A stretch of 64,000 nucleotides of DNA from Desulfoluna butyratoxydans (GTDB lineage Bacteria > Desulfobacterota > Desulfobacteria > Desulfobacterales > Desulfolunaceae), in the NCBI RefSeq assembly GCF_900699765.1, contig NZ_CAADHO010000002.1, positions 62,001-126,000 of the forward strand, read 5' to 3'. The translations under genes were made by a program, and so were the position numbers. The notes below the pieces were generated by a model that saw nothing but the letters and a program-made list of their open reading frames with translations, did not search any database and had not been told where the DNA came from. Below, piece after piece: positions 32,881 through 40,057 of the stretch (the first letter of the stretch is position 1; each line of letters begins with the position of its first letter).

Positions 32881-34269
32881 CTAATCCACTTCTTTTGGAA
32901 GTATCTTTTCAAGGTCTAAATGGTGCCGTTTAAGTTTGTTATTCAATGTTGTTCTTGTAATATTTAAAATCTTTGCAGCTTCAGTTTTATTCCCTTTTGT
33001 CTGCTTCAATGTTTCAATGAGGGCAATGCTTTCAATTTCATCAAGGGTTTTTCCCCCGCCGGAAAGCTGAGATTCAACAGAATTTTCTGGTTCATAATCC
33101 TTAAGGACATTTAATGGCAGGTCTTTTTCAGAGATGTACTGGCCCAAACACAGAATAATTGCTCTTTCAATGACATTTTCAAGTTCACGGACATTACCCG
33201 GCCAGTCATAATTAGTAAGGGCATCCATTGCCATAGGGGTGAACCCCTTGATCATCTTGTTGTTTTCATTCGTGTATTTGTTTAAAAACCTTTGGGCAAG
33301 CAGGGGTACATCATCCGCTCTATCCCGTAACGGAGGTACTGTTATATTGATCACATTGAGCCGGTAAAACAGGTCTTCTCTAAAACGGCCTTTTTTAACC
33401 TCTTCTTCCAGACACCTGTTTGTGGCAACAATAATACGCACATCAATTTTAATGGTTTTATCACCCCCAACTTTCTGGATTTCCCTTTCCTGAATGGCTC
33501 TAAGCAGTTTTACCTGCATTGACAAAGGGATCTCTCCTATTTCATCAAGAAAAATCGTACCCTTGTCAGCTGCCAAAAAGAGCCCGTCTCTTCTCTTGTC
33601 TGCCCCTGTAAAAGCCCCCTTTTCATGGCCAAACAATTCAGATTCCAGCAAAGTCTCATTTATGGCAGCGCAGTTCACTGAGACTAAGCGGTTTTGCTTT
33701 CGGTTACTGTTATTGTGAAGGGCTTTTGCAAATAGTTCTTTCCCTGTGCCGCTTTCCCCTGTGATCAGAATTGTGGCACCTGTAGGAGCCGCAATCTTTG
33801 CGGTATTAATAACTGCCTGCATGGCAGGGCTTGAGCCGATAATTCCGGAAAAATTGCTCTCAGACAGCAACTGCTCCTTGAGCTGGGTGTTTTCCAAAGA
33901 CAATTCTAAATGCCTTGTCACCCGTTCTACGGACAACTTCAACTCTTCAAAATTCAGGGGTTTGGTCAAGTAATCATCTGCCCCCATCCGCATGGCCTCC
34001 ACCGCCTTATCGACAGAAGAGTATGCTGTCATGATAATGATTGGTATGGAAGGGTTGAAGGCCTTTATTTCTCGGAGCGCTTCCATGCCGCTCACATTGG
34101 CCATTCTGACATCCATAAGAATGAGGTCATAAGGGTTCTCCCGTGCCTCACGGATTGCATCTTCTCCGTCTGTTACACATTCAGTGGACTGAAAAAGGCT
34201 CTTCAAAAGTGTTTCAAGCATTGAAAGATGTGCTGTGTCATCATCGACGATAAGTATTTTGCCTTTCAT
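32881..34269 (-). CDS. Sigma-54-dependent response regulator (ZraR/NtrC type)
   Basis: The 462-residue protein has a receiver domain (D10, D11, phosphoacceptor D53, K103-type DYLTKP) and a central AAA+ sigma-54 interaction domain. The latter has Walker A GESGTGKE, the GAFTGA loop that contacts sigma-54, and Walker B FLDEIGE. A Fis-type helix-turn-helix ends the protein (NKTEAAKILNITRTTLNNKL). It overlaps the kinase gene by four bases. By position it should activate the sigma-54 promoter at 36226-36241 through the paired palindromes at 36081-36129. It is named ZraR-like from its partners; a specific metal is not established. Confidence 0.92.
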   Translation of the reverse strand: MKGKILIVDDDTAHLSMLETLLKSLFQSTECVTDGEDAIREARENPYDLILMDVRMANVSGMEALREIKAFNPSIPIIIMTAYSSVDKAVEAMRMGADDYLTKPLNFEELKLSVERVTRHLELSLENTQLKEQLLSESNFSGIIGSSPAMQAVINTAKIAAPTGATILITGESGTGKELFAKALHNNSNRKQNRLVSVNCAAINETLLESELFGHEKGAFTGADKRRDGLFLAADKGTIFLDEIGEIPLSMQVKLLRAIQEREIQKVGGDKTIKIDVRIIVATNRCLEEEVKKGRFREDLFYRLNVINITVPPLRDRADDVPLLAQRFLNKYTNENNKMIKGFTPMAMDALTNYDWPGNVRELENVIERAIILCLGQYISEKDLPLNVLKDYEPENSVESQLSGGGKTLDEIESIALIETLKQTKGNKTEAAKILNITRTTLNNKLKRHHLDLEKILPKEVD

Positions 34270-36062
34270 ATCAATTCCCTGTTGTTTTGCTCTAACGGTA
34301 TTGAGATCATAAACGTGGTCCCTTTGCCCTTTGAGCTTTCAATACTGATCGCCCCGCCATGGCTTTCTATAATCTTAAAAGCGATAGCAAGTCCAAGGCC
34401 TGTGCCTTTCTTTTTGGTTGTAAAATATGGGTTGAATATATTGGCTTGGTCTGCGGCAGATATACCATCGCCAGTGTCAGAAATTTCAAACCTCAATCTG
34501 TCTTCCAAGGTAAAAACTTTAACAGTCAGACTTCCCCCGGATTCCATAGCCTGGATACCGTTTATAAAAATATTGAGCAGAACCTGGGTAAAGCGGTCTT
34601 TATCAATCGCAACATTGGGGATATCAGCTTCTATGGAGCTGATTATCTTTACTTTAGCCAAATCCGCTTCACACTTTATCAATCTCAGAGCCTTATCAAC
34701 CAGCTTATATATCGCTGCTTCCTTCAATTCCAATTTCATTGGGCGTGCGAACTCAAGCAGCTCAGAGATTACCCTGTTAACCCGATCAACCTCTTCGGCC
34801 ATGATACGTGCAGCTTTTTTGTTATCGCTGTCAGAATCGAACAAGCTGCCAAAATATGTGGCGTATCCCCTTATCGAACTCAAAGGATTTCTGACTTCAT
34901 GGGCGACCCCTGCTGCAAGGGTGCCCACAGCCGCAAGTTTATCTTTCTGCTGGATTTCAAGCTCCAAGGCTCGGATATCGCTTAAATCTTTTAAGATGAA
35001 AACATGTCCAATGAAATTCCTCTGCTCCCCAATAATCTCCGTTATGGTTACGGCAACCGGTGCGGCTTTGTTTGTTTTAGTTTCAAGTATTAATTCTTTT
35101 TCTAAAACAGGATTGCCATTTTTCACCACATCAAACAGTTCTACCAGGGAGGGCGGCAGTAGATCCGTTGCTTTTTTGCCTTTCGCTTGATTAATAGCTC
35201 TGTTTATAAGCCTGGCTGCCACTTCATTGACATAAACGATATTTGATGTTCCATTTACTGCGAGAATGCCCATGGGCAGACTTGTCACCAATTCAGATGC
35301 AAATGCCCTTGTGTCCTGAAGGAGGCTATGGGAACGAGCATGGTTTTGAGCCCAAAACAAAGAAACCACCCCACCCAGCCCGAGAAATAGTATTACCGTA
35401 ATCGTTATTCCGCTGTTGCGCAGATCTTCCTTTCTGGCATCTTCAAAAGGTCCGACATCCATTCCGATAAATATCGTTGGCCGGTTTTCGGGGTCTAACA
35501 GGCGGTCTTGGGACAATCCTTTGATCCATCCCGGCGAACACCACATGGAATTACCCATCTGGCCCATCATCTTTTTTCCTTGCCCCATGCCTTGGCGGTT
35601 CAACACAGGTAAGAAGGTCTTATAGACCTCAAAATAATCCTTTTGCCCGCTGCCTTTGACTATCCGCCACTGAGGCTGGTCTGGTGGTAGCGTATTGTTT
35701 TTTGAAAGGAGGTCTTTAAATTGGGTGCCTATTTTCTGTTTCTGGTTGTGTGCGAGTATTTCACCTGTGTGATCAACAATAAATATATATGATATATCTC
35801 CCTGGGCTGCAGTCTCCTCTAATAAGGTTTGCAAGTGAGCTTCATTCCCCATCCGTCCCATCATTCCTGTCCTGCTGCCCGCCTCAAAGGACCGAATCAA
35901 CGCAGAACCTTTTTCTGCAAGGATCTGCCCCATATATTTTTCTTCACGATTGTAATTCGTCACAGCTTGAATAACGACCACGCCGACTAAAACGACACTG
36001 ATTCCTATGATCATCCAAGGCGAGACTGAACTGTTTAAAGGGCTTGTATTTTGATTAAGCAT
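34266..36062 (-). CDS. Membrane histidine kinase (ZraS-like)
   Basis: The 598-residue inner-membrane kinase has membrane segments at 16-34 and 218-237 enclosing a periplasmic sensor of about 180 residues. The sensor carries a Met/Cys-rich patch at 157-176 (GMGQGKKMMGQMGNSMWC) and another Met run at 66-72, plausible metal ligands. A PAS domain (about 255-365), HisKA with H388 (AGVAHEVRNP) and the ATPase domain with G boxes DTGDGIS and GTGLGLA follow. The response regulator gene overlaps by four bases. Sensing of copper, silver or zinc is inference. Confidence 0.9.
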   Translation of the reverse strand: MLNQNTSPLNSSVSPWMIIGISVVLVGVVVIQAVTNYNREEKYMGQILAEKGSALIRSFEAGSRTGMMGRMGNEAHLQTLLEETAAQGDISYIFIVDHTGEILAHNQKQKIGTQFKDLLSKNNTLPPDQPQWRIVKGSGQKDYFEVYKTFLPVLNRQGMGQGKKMMGQMGNSMWCSPGWIKGLSQDRLLDPENRPTIFIGMDVGPFEDARKEDLRNSGITITVILFLGLGGVVSLFWAQNHARSHSLLQDTRAFASELVTSLPMGILAVNGTSNIVYVNEVAARLINRAINQAKGKKATDLLPPSLVELFDVVKNGNPVLEKELILETKTNKAAPVAVTITEIIGEQRNFIGHVFILKDLSDIRALELEIQQKDKLAAVGTLAAGVAHEVRNPLSSIRGYATYFGSLFDSDSDNKKAARIMAEEVDRVNRVISELLEFARPMKLELKEAAIYKLVDKALRLIKCEADLAKVKIISSIEADIPNVAIDKDRFTQVLLNIFINGIQAMESGGSLTVKVFTLEDRLRFEISDTGDGISAADQANIFNPYFTTKKKGTGLGLAIAFKIIESHGGAISIESSKGKGTTFMISIPLEQNNRELI

Positions 36063-36080
36063 AATAGTTTCCAGTTGACC

Positions 36081-36129
36081 GATTAAATTTTAATCGCACG
36101 ATTCTAAAACCACCGATTAAATTTTAATC
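36081..36129. promoter_or_regulatory. Paired palindromes: likely enhancer sites of the sigma-54 activator
   Basis: GATTAAATTTTAATC occurs twice, at 36081-36095 and 36115-36129. Each is a perfect 7-bp inverted repeat around one base, 34 bases (about three helical turns) apart. They lie between the kinase and the ZraP-like gene, about 110 bases upstream of its -24/-12 promoter, as expected for an NtrC-family upstream activating sequence. Confidence 0.75.
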
Positions 36130-36225
36130 ACTGAATGCGCTTTTACAATGGAAAGAATATTAAAAAAAACATCACGCCCCAAAAAAACACTTTCAATGCA
36201 GGGGCTTATATATTCCCACGGCAAT

Positions 36226-36241
36226 TGGCATACCCGTTGCA
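36226..36241 (+). promoter_or_regulatory. Sigma-54 (-24/-12) promoter of the ZraP-like gene
   Basis: TGGCATACCCGTTGCA matches the TGGCAC-N5-TTGCA consensus, with GG and GC exactly 12 bases apart. It lies about 60 bases upstream of the ATG at 36300. Confidence 0.8.
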
Positions 36242-36299
36242 ACCTATTAATGCCAGACAACGAAAGCGTTTTATTAACACATACAAAAGGGAATCAATC

Positions 36300-36713
36300 A
36301 TGAAAAAAGTTATTACAGCAGTCGCAGCAACCTTGCTCATCGGATTTTTTGCAGCCAGCGCATATGCCTGGGGATGTGGTGGTCACGGCTATGGCGGTGG
36401 CATGCATGGAAATGGATATTACAACCAGTCCGGAGACACCAATGGGGCGTATACTTCCTTTATGAATGATACCCAGACACTCAGGTCATCAATCTCAGCG
36501 AACAGAGCGGAATTGAATGCATTGATGGCAGGTACAAACCCTGACCCCAAGAAAGCGAGGGCTTTGTCTGAGAAAATCAGCCAATCTGAAAGTGAACTGA
36601 GGGCCAAAGCTCAGCAGCACAATATTGCACGCGGAATGGGGAGCTGGGGATACAACCAGGGATGGAATTGCGGTATTAACAGTCATAACCATACCTTTGC
36701 CGGATGCTGGTAA
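36300..36713 (+). CDS. Periplasmic metal-binding ZraP/CpxP-like protein
   Basis: The 137-residue protein has a signal peptide cleaved after SAYA (about residue 22) and then a Gly/His-rich mature N-terminus (WGCGGHGYGGGMHGNGYY). A helical hook-like region follows with TQTLRSSISANRAELNALMA and PDPKKARALSEKISQSESEL, typical of the LTXXQ-related ZraP family. ZraP is a zinc-binding periplasmic chaperone that damps the ZraSR system. The sigma-54 promoter and divergent kinase/regulator fit that circuit. Confidence 0.85.
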   Translation: MKKVITAVAATLLIGFFAASAYAWGCGGHGYGGGMHGNGYYNQSGDTNGAYTSFMNDTQTLRSSISANRAELNALMAGTNPDPKKARALSEKISQSESELRAKAQQHNIARGMGSWGYNQGWNCGINSHNHTFAGCW

Positions 36714-36730
36714 ACCGTAAAGTAAAAAAG

Positions 36731-36766
36731 ATGCCGGAGAAGGGAAGCGTTCTCTCTTCGGCATTG
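36731..36766 (+). terminator. Hairpin after the ZraP-like gene
   Basis: ATGCCGGAGAAG pairs imperfectly with CTCTTCGGCAT about 15 bases after the stop codon. There is no strong T-run, so it may be an attenuator or an mRNA-stabilising hairpin between this gene and the SHOCT gene. Confidence 0.4.
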
Positions 36767-36795
36767 GCAATTAAAGATTAATTCTGGAGGAACGA

Positions 36796-37050
36796 ATGTG
36801 GGGTTGTACTTATAACGGAGCAGGTCTCGGACATTGGCTTTTTGGCGGTGGAATTTTTGGGTTTGGCCTTACAGCGCTTATCGTTATCATCATTGCAGCA
36901 TTGGTATTAAAAATTGCAAAGGCACCTCATCACAAGAAGAACGAAAATTTAGACACATTGGACTCTCTAATGATCTTAAAAAACAGATTCGCCAAGGGTG
37001 AAATAACGGAACAGGAATACCAGAAAATGAAACAAACCCTTTCGGTCTGA
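36796..37050 (+). CDS. SHOCT-domain small membrane protein
   Basis: The 84-residue protein has one membrane segment at about 15-40 (LFGGGIFGFGLTALIVIIIA). It ends in a SHOCT domain, LDSLMILKNRFAKGEITEQE YQKMKQTL, a short helical module frequent in small membrane proteins of stress operons. GGAGG lies eight bases before the ATG. It follows the ZraP-like gene and probably belongs to the same metal or envelope-stress response. Confidence 0.8.
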   Translation: MWGCTYNGAGLGHWLFGGGIFGFGLTALIVIIIAALVLKIAKAPHHKKNENLDTLDSLMILKNRFAKGEITEQEYQKMKQTLSV

Positions 37051-37090
37051 GCCCAAGAGGACTTCGACTCACCGCCCATTGCCCTCCTCC

Positions 37091-37135
37091 ATAACCATTT
37101 TGTCCACCCGGGCAAAATGGTTATGTCATTTTTAG
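37091..37135 (+). terminator. Intrinsic terminator after the SHOCT gene
   Basis: ATAACCATTTTG pairs with CAAAATGGTTAT across a GC-rich loop and is followed by GTCATTTTT. The stem is 12 bp and perfect. Confidence 0.75.
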
Positions 37136-37375
37136 GCACAACCCTTGAAAAATCGTCATAAACAGCTCGCAAGACAATATGTTCCCGAAACGTATTTCGG
37201 GAACATAGGCAAACCGCAAAATGAAGCCATATCGAACCATTTCACCCAACATATCCGCAATGCATTGATTAATACCCTTCCCTTCAGCCGCCGTCCTGGT
37301 GGCGATCTCGGCGTGCAGCTCCAGCGGCACCCGCAGGTTGAATTTCCCGGAACACCCTTTGCTCGATAGTTGGCA
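37121..37375 (-). pseudogene. HicB-like antitoxin remnant
   Basis: On the minus strand a frame without a start codon reads SGKFNLRVPLELHAEIATRT then AAEGKGINQCIADMLGEM. This matches the C-terminal ribbon-helix-helix of HicB-type antitoxins. The N-terminal half and any HicA toxin are missing, and the C-terminus runs into the terminator region. It is most likely a decayed gene left at a recombination junction between the Zra-like and mer cargo. Confidence 0.5.
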
Positions 37376-37462
37376 GAATAAGTGACTCGTAAGCCCCGTT
37401 CAGCCACACCTCCCGAATAAACGCCTCCTATTCCGTAAAGTGCATATATGATAAAATTTATA

Positions 37463-37494
37463 TTGACTCCGTACATAGGTACGGAAGCTATCTT
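37463..37494 (+). promoter_or_regulatory. MerR-type promoter/operator (merO)
   Basis: TTGACT (37463-37468) and TATCTT (37489-37494) are separated by 19-20 bases, longer than usual. The spacer holds the dyad CCGTAC-ATAG-GTACGG (37469-37484). This is the known arrangement of mercury-responsive MerR operators, in which MerR-Hg(II) untwists an over-long spacer. It lies 25 bases upstream of merR, so merR leads the operon it controls. Confidence 0.85.
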
Positions 37495-37518
37495 GACAGG
37501 TAAGAGATGAGGGTAAGC

Positions 37519-37935
37519 ATGACTGATTTAACGATTGGAGCCTTGGCAAAAAGCGCAGGAGTCGGCGTTGAAACGATACGTTTTTACGAACGTCAGGGGC
37601 TGATAGAGCAGCCGCAAAGACCTGTCGGTGGATTTCGTCATTACCCACAAGATGTGGTTATGCGGGTACGCTTTATTAGGCGCGCCAAAGAGCTTGGTTT
37701 TTCGCTCAAGGAGATTGGTGAGCTGCTCGATTTAGCGCTCGATCCGATGCAGAGTTGTAGCGAGGTCAAGCGACGGGCCGAAGCAAAGGTTTCCGATATT
37801 GACAGAAAAATTGAGGCCCTTGCAAAAATAAAGGAGGAACTTAGCCGCCTGGTTGTTGCATGCGGAACGCAGAACCAACCGCAGGGCTGCCCGATAATTG
37901 AGTCGATTGTCGGAGAAGACCCTGATACCGGTTAA
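37519..37935 (+). CDS. merR: Mercuric-ion-responsive regulator MerR
   Basis: MerR represses and, with Hg(II), activates the mer promoter. The 138-residue protein has the winged HTH (TIGALAKSAGVGVETIRFYE, GGFRHY) and a dimerisation helix. Three cysteines, C80, C115 and C124, have the same 35 and 9 spacing as the Hg-binding cysteines of Tn501 MerR (82, 117, 126). An AGGG favours the ATG at 37519 over 37507. It lies just downstream of merO and co-directional with merT, unlike the divergent Tn501 layout. Confidence 0.92.
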   Translation: MTDLTIGALAKSAGVGVETIRFYERQGLIEQPQRPVGGFRHYPQDVVMRVRFIRRAKELGFSLKEIGELLDLALDPMQSCSEVKRRAEAKVSDIDRKIEALAKIKEELSRLVVACGTQNQPQGCPIIESIVGEDPDTG

Positions 37936-37963
37936 AAAAGATAGAATCGTTGGAGAGATGCAA

Positions 37964-38326
37964 ATGGCTGCAGAAAAAGGAAAAAGCTCCAATGTGGGCA
38001 GAATCGGTTTAGGGGGAGCACTTGTCACAGGGTTCTTTGCCTCCGCTTGCTGTATCGGCCCCTTGACAATGGTATTTCTGGGAATCAGCAGTGCTGGCGC
38101 ATTGGTCGCCCTCGAACCTTATCGGCCAATCTTTTTGACTCTGACCCTGTTTTTTTTGGCTGTGGCTGGCTATCGCACCTATCGCACGCCCCGCAAGGCG
38201 GATTGTCATGAGGGGGCGTGTCAGACAAGTAACGTAAAACGTCGCAAGATCATTTTCTGGGGGGCTGCTCTTTTCGTATTGGGCATATTGTTCTTCCCGC
38301 AACTGATGTTGCTGTTCATGGACTAA
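37964..38326 (+). CDS. merT: Mercuric transport protein MerT
   Basis: MerT carries Hg(II) across the inner membrane, taking it from MerP. The 120-residue protein has three membrane segments (about 15-40, 48-66 and 93-115), the paired cysteines C29-C30 in SACCIGPL within the first, and a second pair in the CHEGAC loop before the third. A GGAGAG site favours the ATG at 37964. It lies between merR and merP. Its usual partner MerA (reductase) is not in this window. Confidence 0.9.
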   Translation: MAAEKGKSSNVGRIGLGGALVTGFFASACCIGPLTMVFLGISSAGALVALEPYRPIFLTLTLFFLAVAGYRTYRTPRKADCHEGACQTSNVKRRKIIFWGAALFVLGILFFPQLMLLFMD

Positions 38327-38338
38327 AGGAGAAGGAAG

Positions 38339-38728
38339 ATGAGAGGTATTCGGCGAACTCTCAATCTACCAGCACTGCTCATGATGTGCTTCATTCTGCT
38401 TACGTTTACCATGCCTGTAGGGAGCGCCTGGGCAGGCCAAAATCAATCAATTGAACTACCCATCACAGGAATGACCTGTGCCGCCTGTAGTTTAGCTGTC
38501 AAAACCGTCCTCAAGCGTCTCGATGGTATTCACCAAGTCAGAGTCAGCTTCGAAAAGAAAACTGCTGTTGTCATTTACAATCCGCAACAGGTCACTCCCG
38601 AACAAATGGCACAAGCCGTCAATGACACTGGAAAATTCGGTACCGACCTGCATGCTGTAGAGAATTATCCTCAAAGGGAAGACACCAAGAATGGATCGAA
38701 AAATTTGTTATTGTTTCAATCACAGTGA
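38339..38728 (+). CDS. merP: Periplasmic mercury-binding protein MerP
   Basis: MerP scavenges Hg(II) in the periplasm and passes it to MerT. The 129-residue protein has a signal peptide (about 1-32, ending SAWA) and one HMA domain with the GMTCAAC metal site and the usual ferredoxin-like fold (VRVSFEKKTAVVIYNPQQVT). The C-terminal 25 residues after the HMA domain are longer than usual and overlap the next gene by 38 bases. The order merR-merT-merP is standard. Confidence 0.9.
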   Translation: MRGIRRTLNLPALLMMCFILLTFTMPVGSAWAGQNQSIELPITGMTCAACSLAVKTVLKRLDGIHQVRVSFEKKTAVVIYNPQQVTPEQMAQAVNDTGKFGTDLHAVENYPQREDTKNGSKNLLLFQSQ

Positions 38729-38909
38729 AGGGGAGATCCGACAAGATGTCCGTAAAAATAATGGGAAGTCTACAATTCTGGAAAAGATTCTTGCCGCCAA
38801 ACGTGAGGGCGCCTGTCAATGTGCGATAAAACATCCAGAAGGAAGATGATGCCTGCTTGACGTCCGCCGTGTTGTGGATGCAACCAGAAAAGAGCTGGAG
38901 AAATCATGA
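38691..38909 (+). CDS. Putative selenoprotein: Cys-rich iron-sulfur/metallochaperone-like protein (in-frame TGA)
   Basis: The reading opens MDRKICYCFNHSEGEIRQDV, reaches ACQC and KHPEGR, then meets TGA (38847-38849) and continues in frame as CLLDVRRVVDATRKELEKS to a final TGA at 38907-38909. With the first TGA read as selenocysteine it is a 72-residue protein with C6, C8, C42, C44, U53 and C54. The CYC...CQC...GRxCL pattern recalls CopZ N-domain and BFD-type [2Fe-2S] proteins, where a cysteine stands at the TGA position. The downstream frame is intact and its stop overlaps the next start (ATGA). A SECIS-like hairpin follows the TGA. A plain nonsense mutation is the alternative. Confidence 0.7.
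38861..38880 (+). promoter_or_regulatory. Candidate bacterial SECIS hairpin
   Basis: CGTCCGC pairs with GTGGATG (7 bp, two G-U) around the loop CGTGTT. The apical loop starts 19 bases after the TGA and has G in its second position, which fits the known bacterial SECIS pattern (loop 16-37 bases after UGA, G in the first two loop bases). The stem is short, so this needs testing. Confidence 0.55.
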
Positions 38910-39103
38910 ATGTTCAGACTGAATCAATATTGACCTGCCCCAGGTGCGGCAAGCAGGAAACCTTGGCAATGCCGACCGACGCCTGTCAATACTTTCACCA
39001 GTGCAGCGGCTGCCAAGAAATACTCAAACCATTACCGGGGGATTGCTGCGTTTTCTGTTCTTACGGAGATATCCCCTGTCCACCGATTCAACTTACCCCT
39101 TAA
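38906..39103 (+). CDS. Cys-rich mer-associated small protein
   Basis: The 65-residue protein has nine cysteines: a CPRC...CSGC zinc-ribbon-like pair (C11, C14, C33, C36) and a C-terminal GDCCVFCSYGDIPCPPIQ motif. I recognise this tail from small proteins beside metal-resistance genes, but no function is known to me. It overlaps the preceding candidate selenoprotein by ATGA, so the two are probably translated together. Metal binding in the cytoplasm is a reasonable guess. Confidence 0.75.
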   Translation: MNVQTESILTCPRCGKQETLAMPTDACQYFHQCSGCQEILKPLPGDCCVFCSYGDIPCPPIQLTP

Positions 39104-39423
39104 ACTCAACGCTTGGAGGTTGCCATGACACACATACGCCGGGAGGAGCTATTGTGACCTCGATGATCTCCAAGCAACTTGTTGTTGACAGAACTCCCTT
39201 CCTTTACTATTGAAGTAAATCACTCACACAGCAACACCCCGCACAGGCCGGAGACAAGGCCCGGCGGTCCTTCCATCAGCTCATAGCCGAAAGGCATGGG
39301 CTATTTTTGTTTCCATTCCTTTCTTTCAGCCTGATCTCTCAGAAAAAATCCACTTTTTTCAAAAAAATTTCCGTAACCTTGCCCTATCAGGCTTACGGAC
39401 TGTTTTCATGGGAGATACCGGCA
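39104..39423. other. Intergenic end of the mer cargo, no intact gene
   Basis: A strong GGAGG site precedes ATG at 39124, but the frame stops after ten codons. A second short frame (GTG, 19 codons, about 39153-39212) also follows a good ribosome site. These look like remnants where the mer operon has been cut; no merA sequence is recognisable. The rest resembles phage DNA upstream of the next gene. Confidence 0.5.
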
Positions 39424-39897
39424 ATGGTATTAACGAGCACTGAACGTGATGAGATCACCAACGAGGCAAACATAGCGGTCAAGCATCGCTGCACAAAGCC
39501 CGAGGTGGTGAAACGAATTTCTGACCTGACAGGCCTTTCTGAGCCCACCGTCTATGACTACCTGACTGGCCGCATCAAGATGAACCTTCGCTTTCTGAAG
39601 GGTGTTGTTGCGGTGACCGAAGACCCCTTCCTCAAAAAATACCTCGAACCCCAAGGCATGACCCTCATCCCCAGCGAGGAGGTCTTCTCCCCCACGGACA
39701 ACTGGGACAAGGAGTCCTTTGACGTGGTGGCGGCCATCTCCGTGTTGCGGGAGAAGGCCCAGGAGCTGATGACCAACGGAAAGCCCACCAAAAACGCCCA
39801 GCTTGAGCTCCTTGCAAGTTTCCAGGAGTGCCGACGGGAACTGGACGAGCTGGAGGCGCTCATTTTGGGACGGGTCAGTAAGGAAAAGGTCGCGTGA
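39424..39897 (+). CDS. Helix-turn-helix phage regulatory protein
   Basis: The chosen ATG gives 157 residues. The N-terminal region NIAVKHRCTKPEVVKRISDL TGLSEPTVYDYLTGR contains a helix-turn-helix, and the C-terminus is helical and acidic. GC content returns to host-like levels here, marking the right edge of the AT-rich cargo. The gene precedes the primase-helicase and may control it. No named family is recognised. Confidence 0.6.
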   Translation: MVLTSTERDEITNEANIAVKHRCTKPEVVKRISDLTGLSEPTVYDYLTGRIKMNLRFLKGVVAVTEDPFLKKYLEPQGMTLIPSEEVFSPTDNWDKESFDVVAAISVLREKAQELMTNGKPTKNAQLELLASFQECRRELDELEALILGRVSKEKVA

Positions 39898-40057
39898 GGC
39901 GGGAAGCTGTGCTTCCCCTGGTGAAAAGGCAAAAGAAAAGGGCCCGACAGGTGCAACTATCAAGGCCCTTAAAGTAGAACGAAATGTACTCAATAATTAA
40001 CACACGTTTTTTCGCCACACAAGAAAAAAAGGTGTGTTGTTAGAAAGGGTTAATCGA

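Noticed and set aside
37121..37330. 69-codon frame with HicB-like sequence as a functional antitoxin
   Set aside because: It begins at an internal methionine. The conserved part extends upstream without a start codon, the N-terminal domain and HicA are missing, so I list it as a remnant.
39124..39212. Short frames after good ribosome sites that might be merA
   Set aside because: They stop after 10 and 19 codons and show no MerA motif. Reading the stops as selenocysteine leads to further stops at once.
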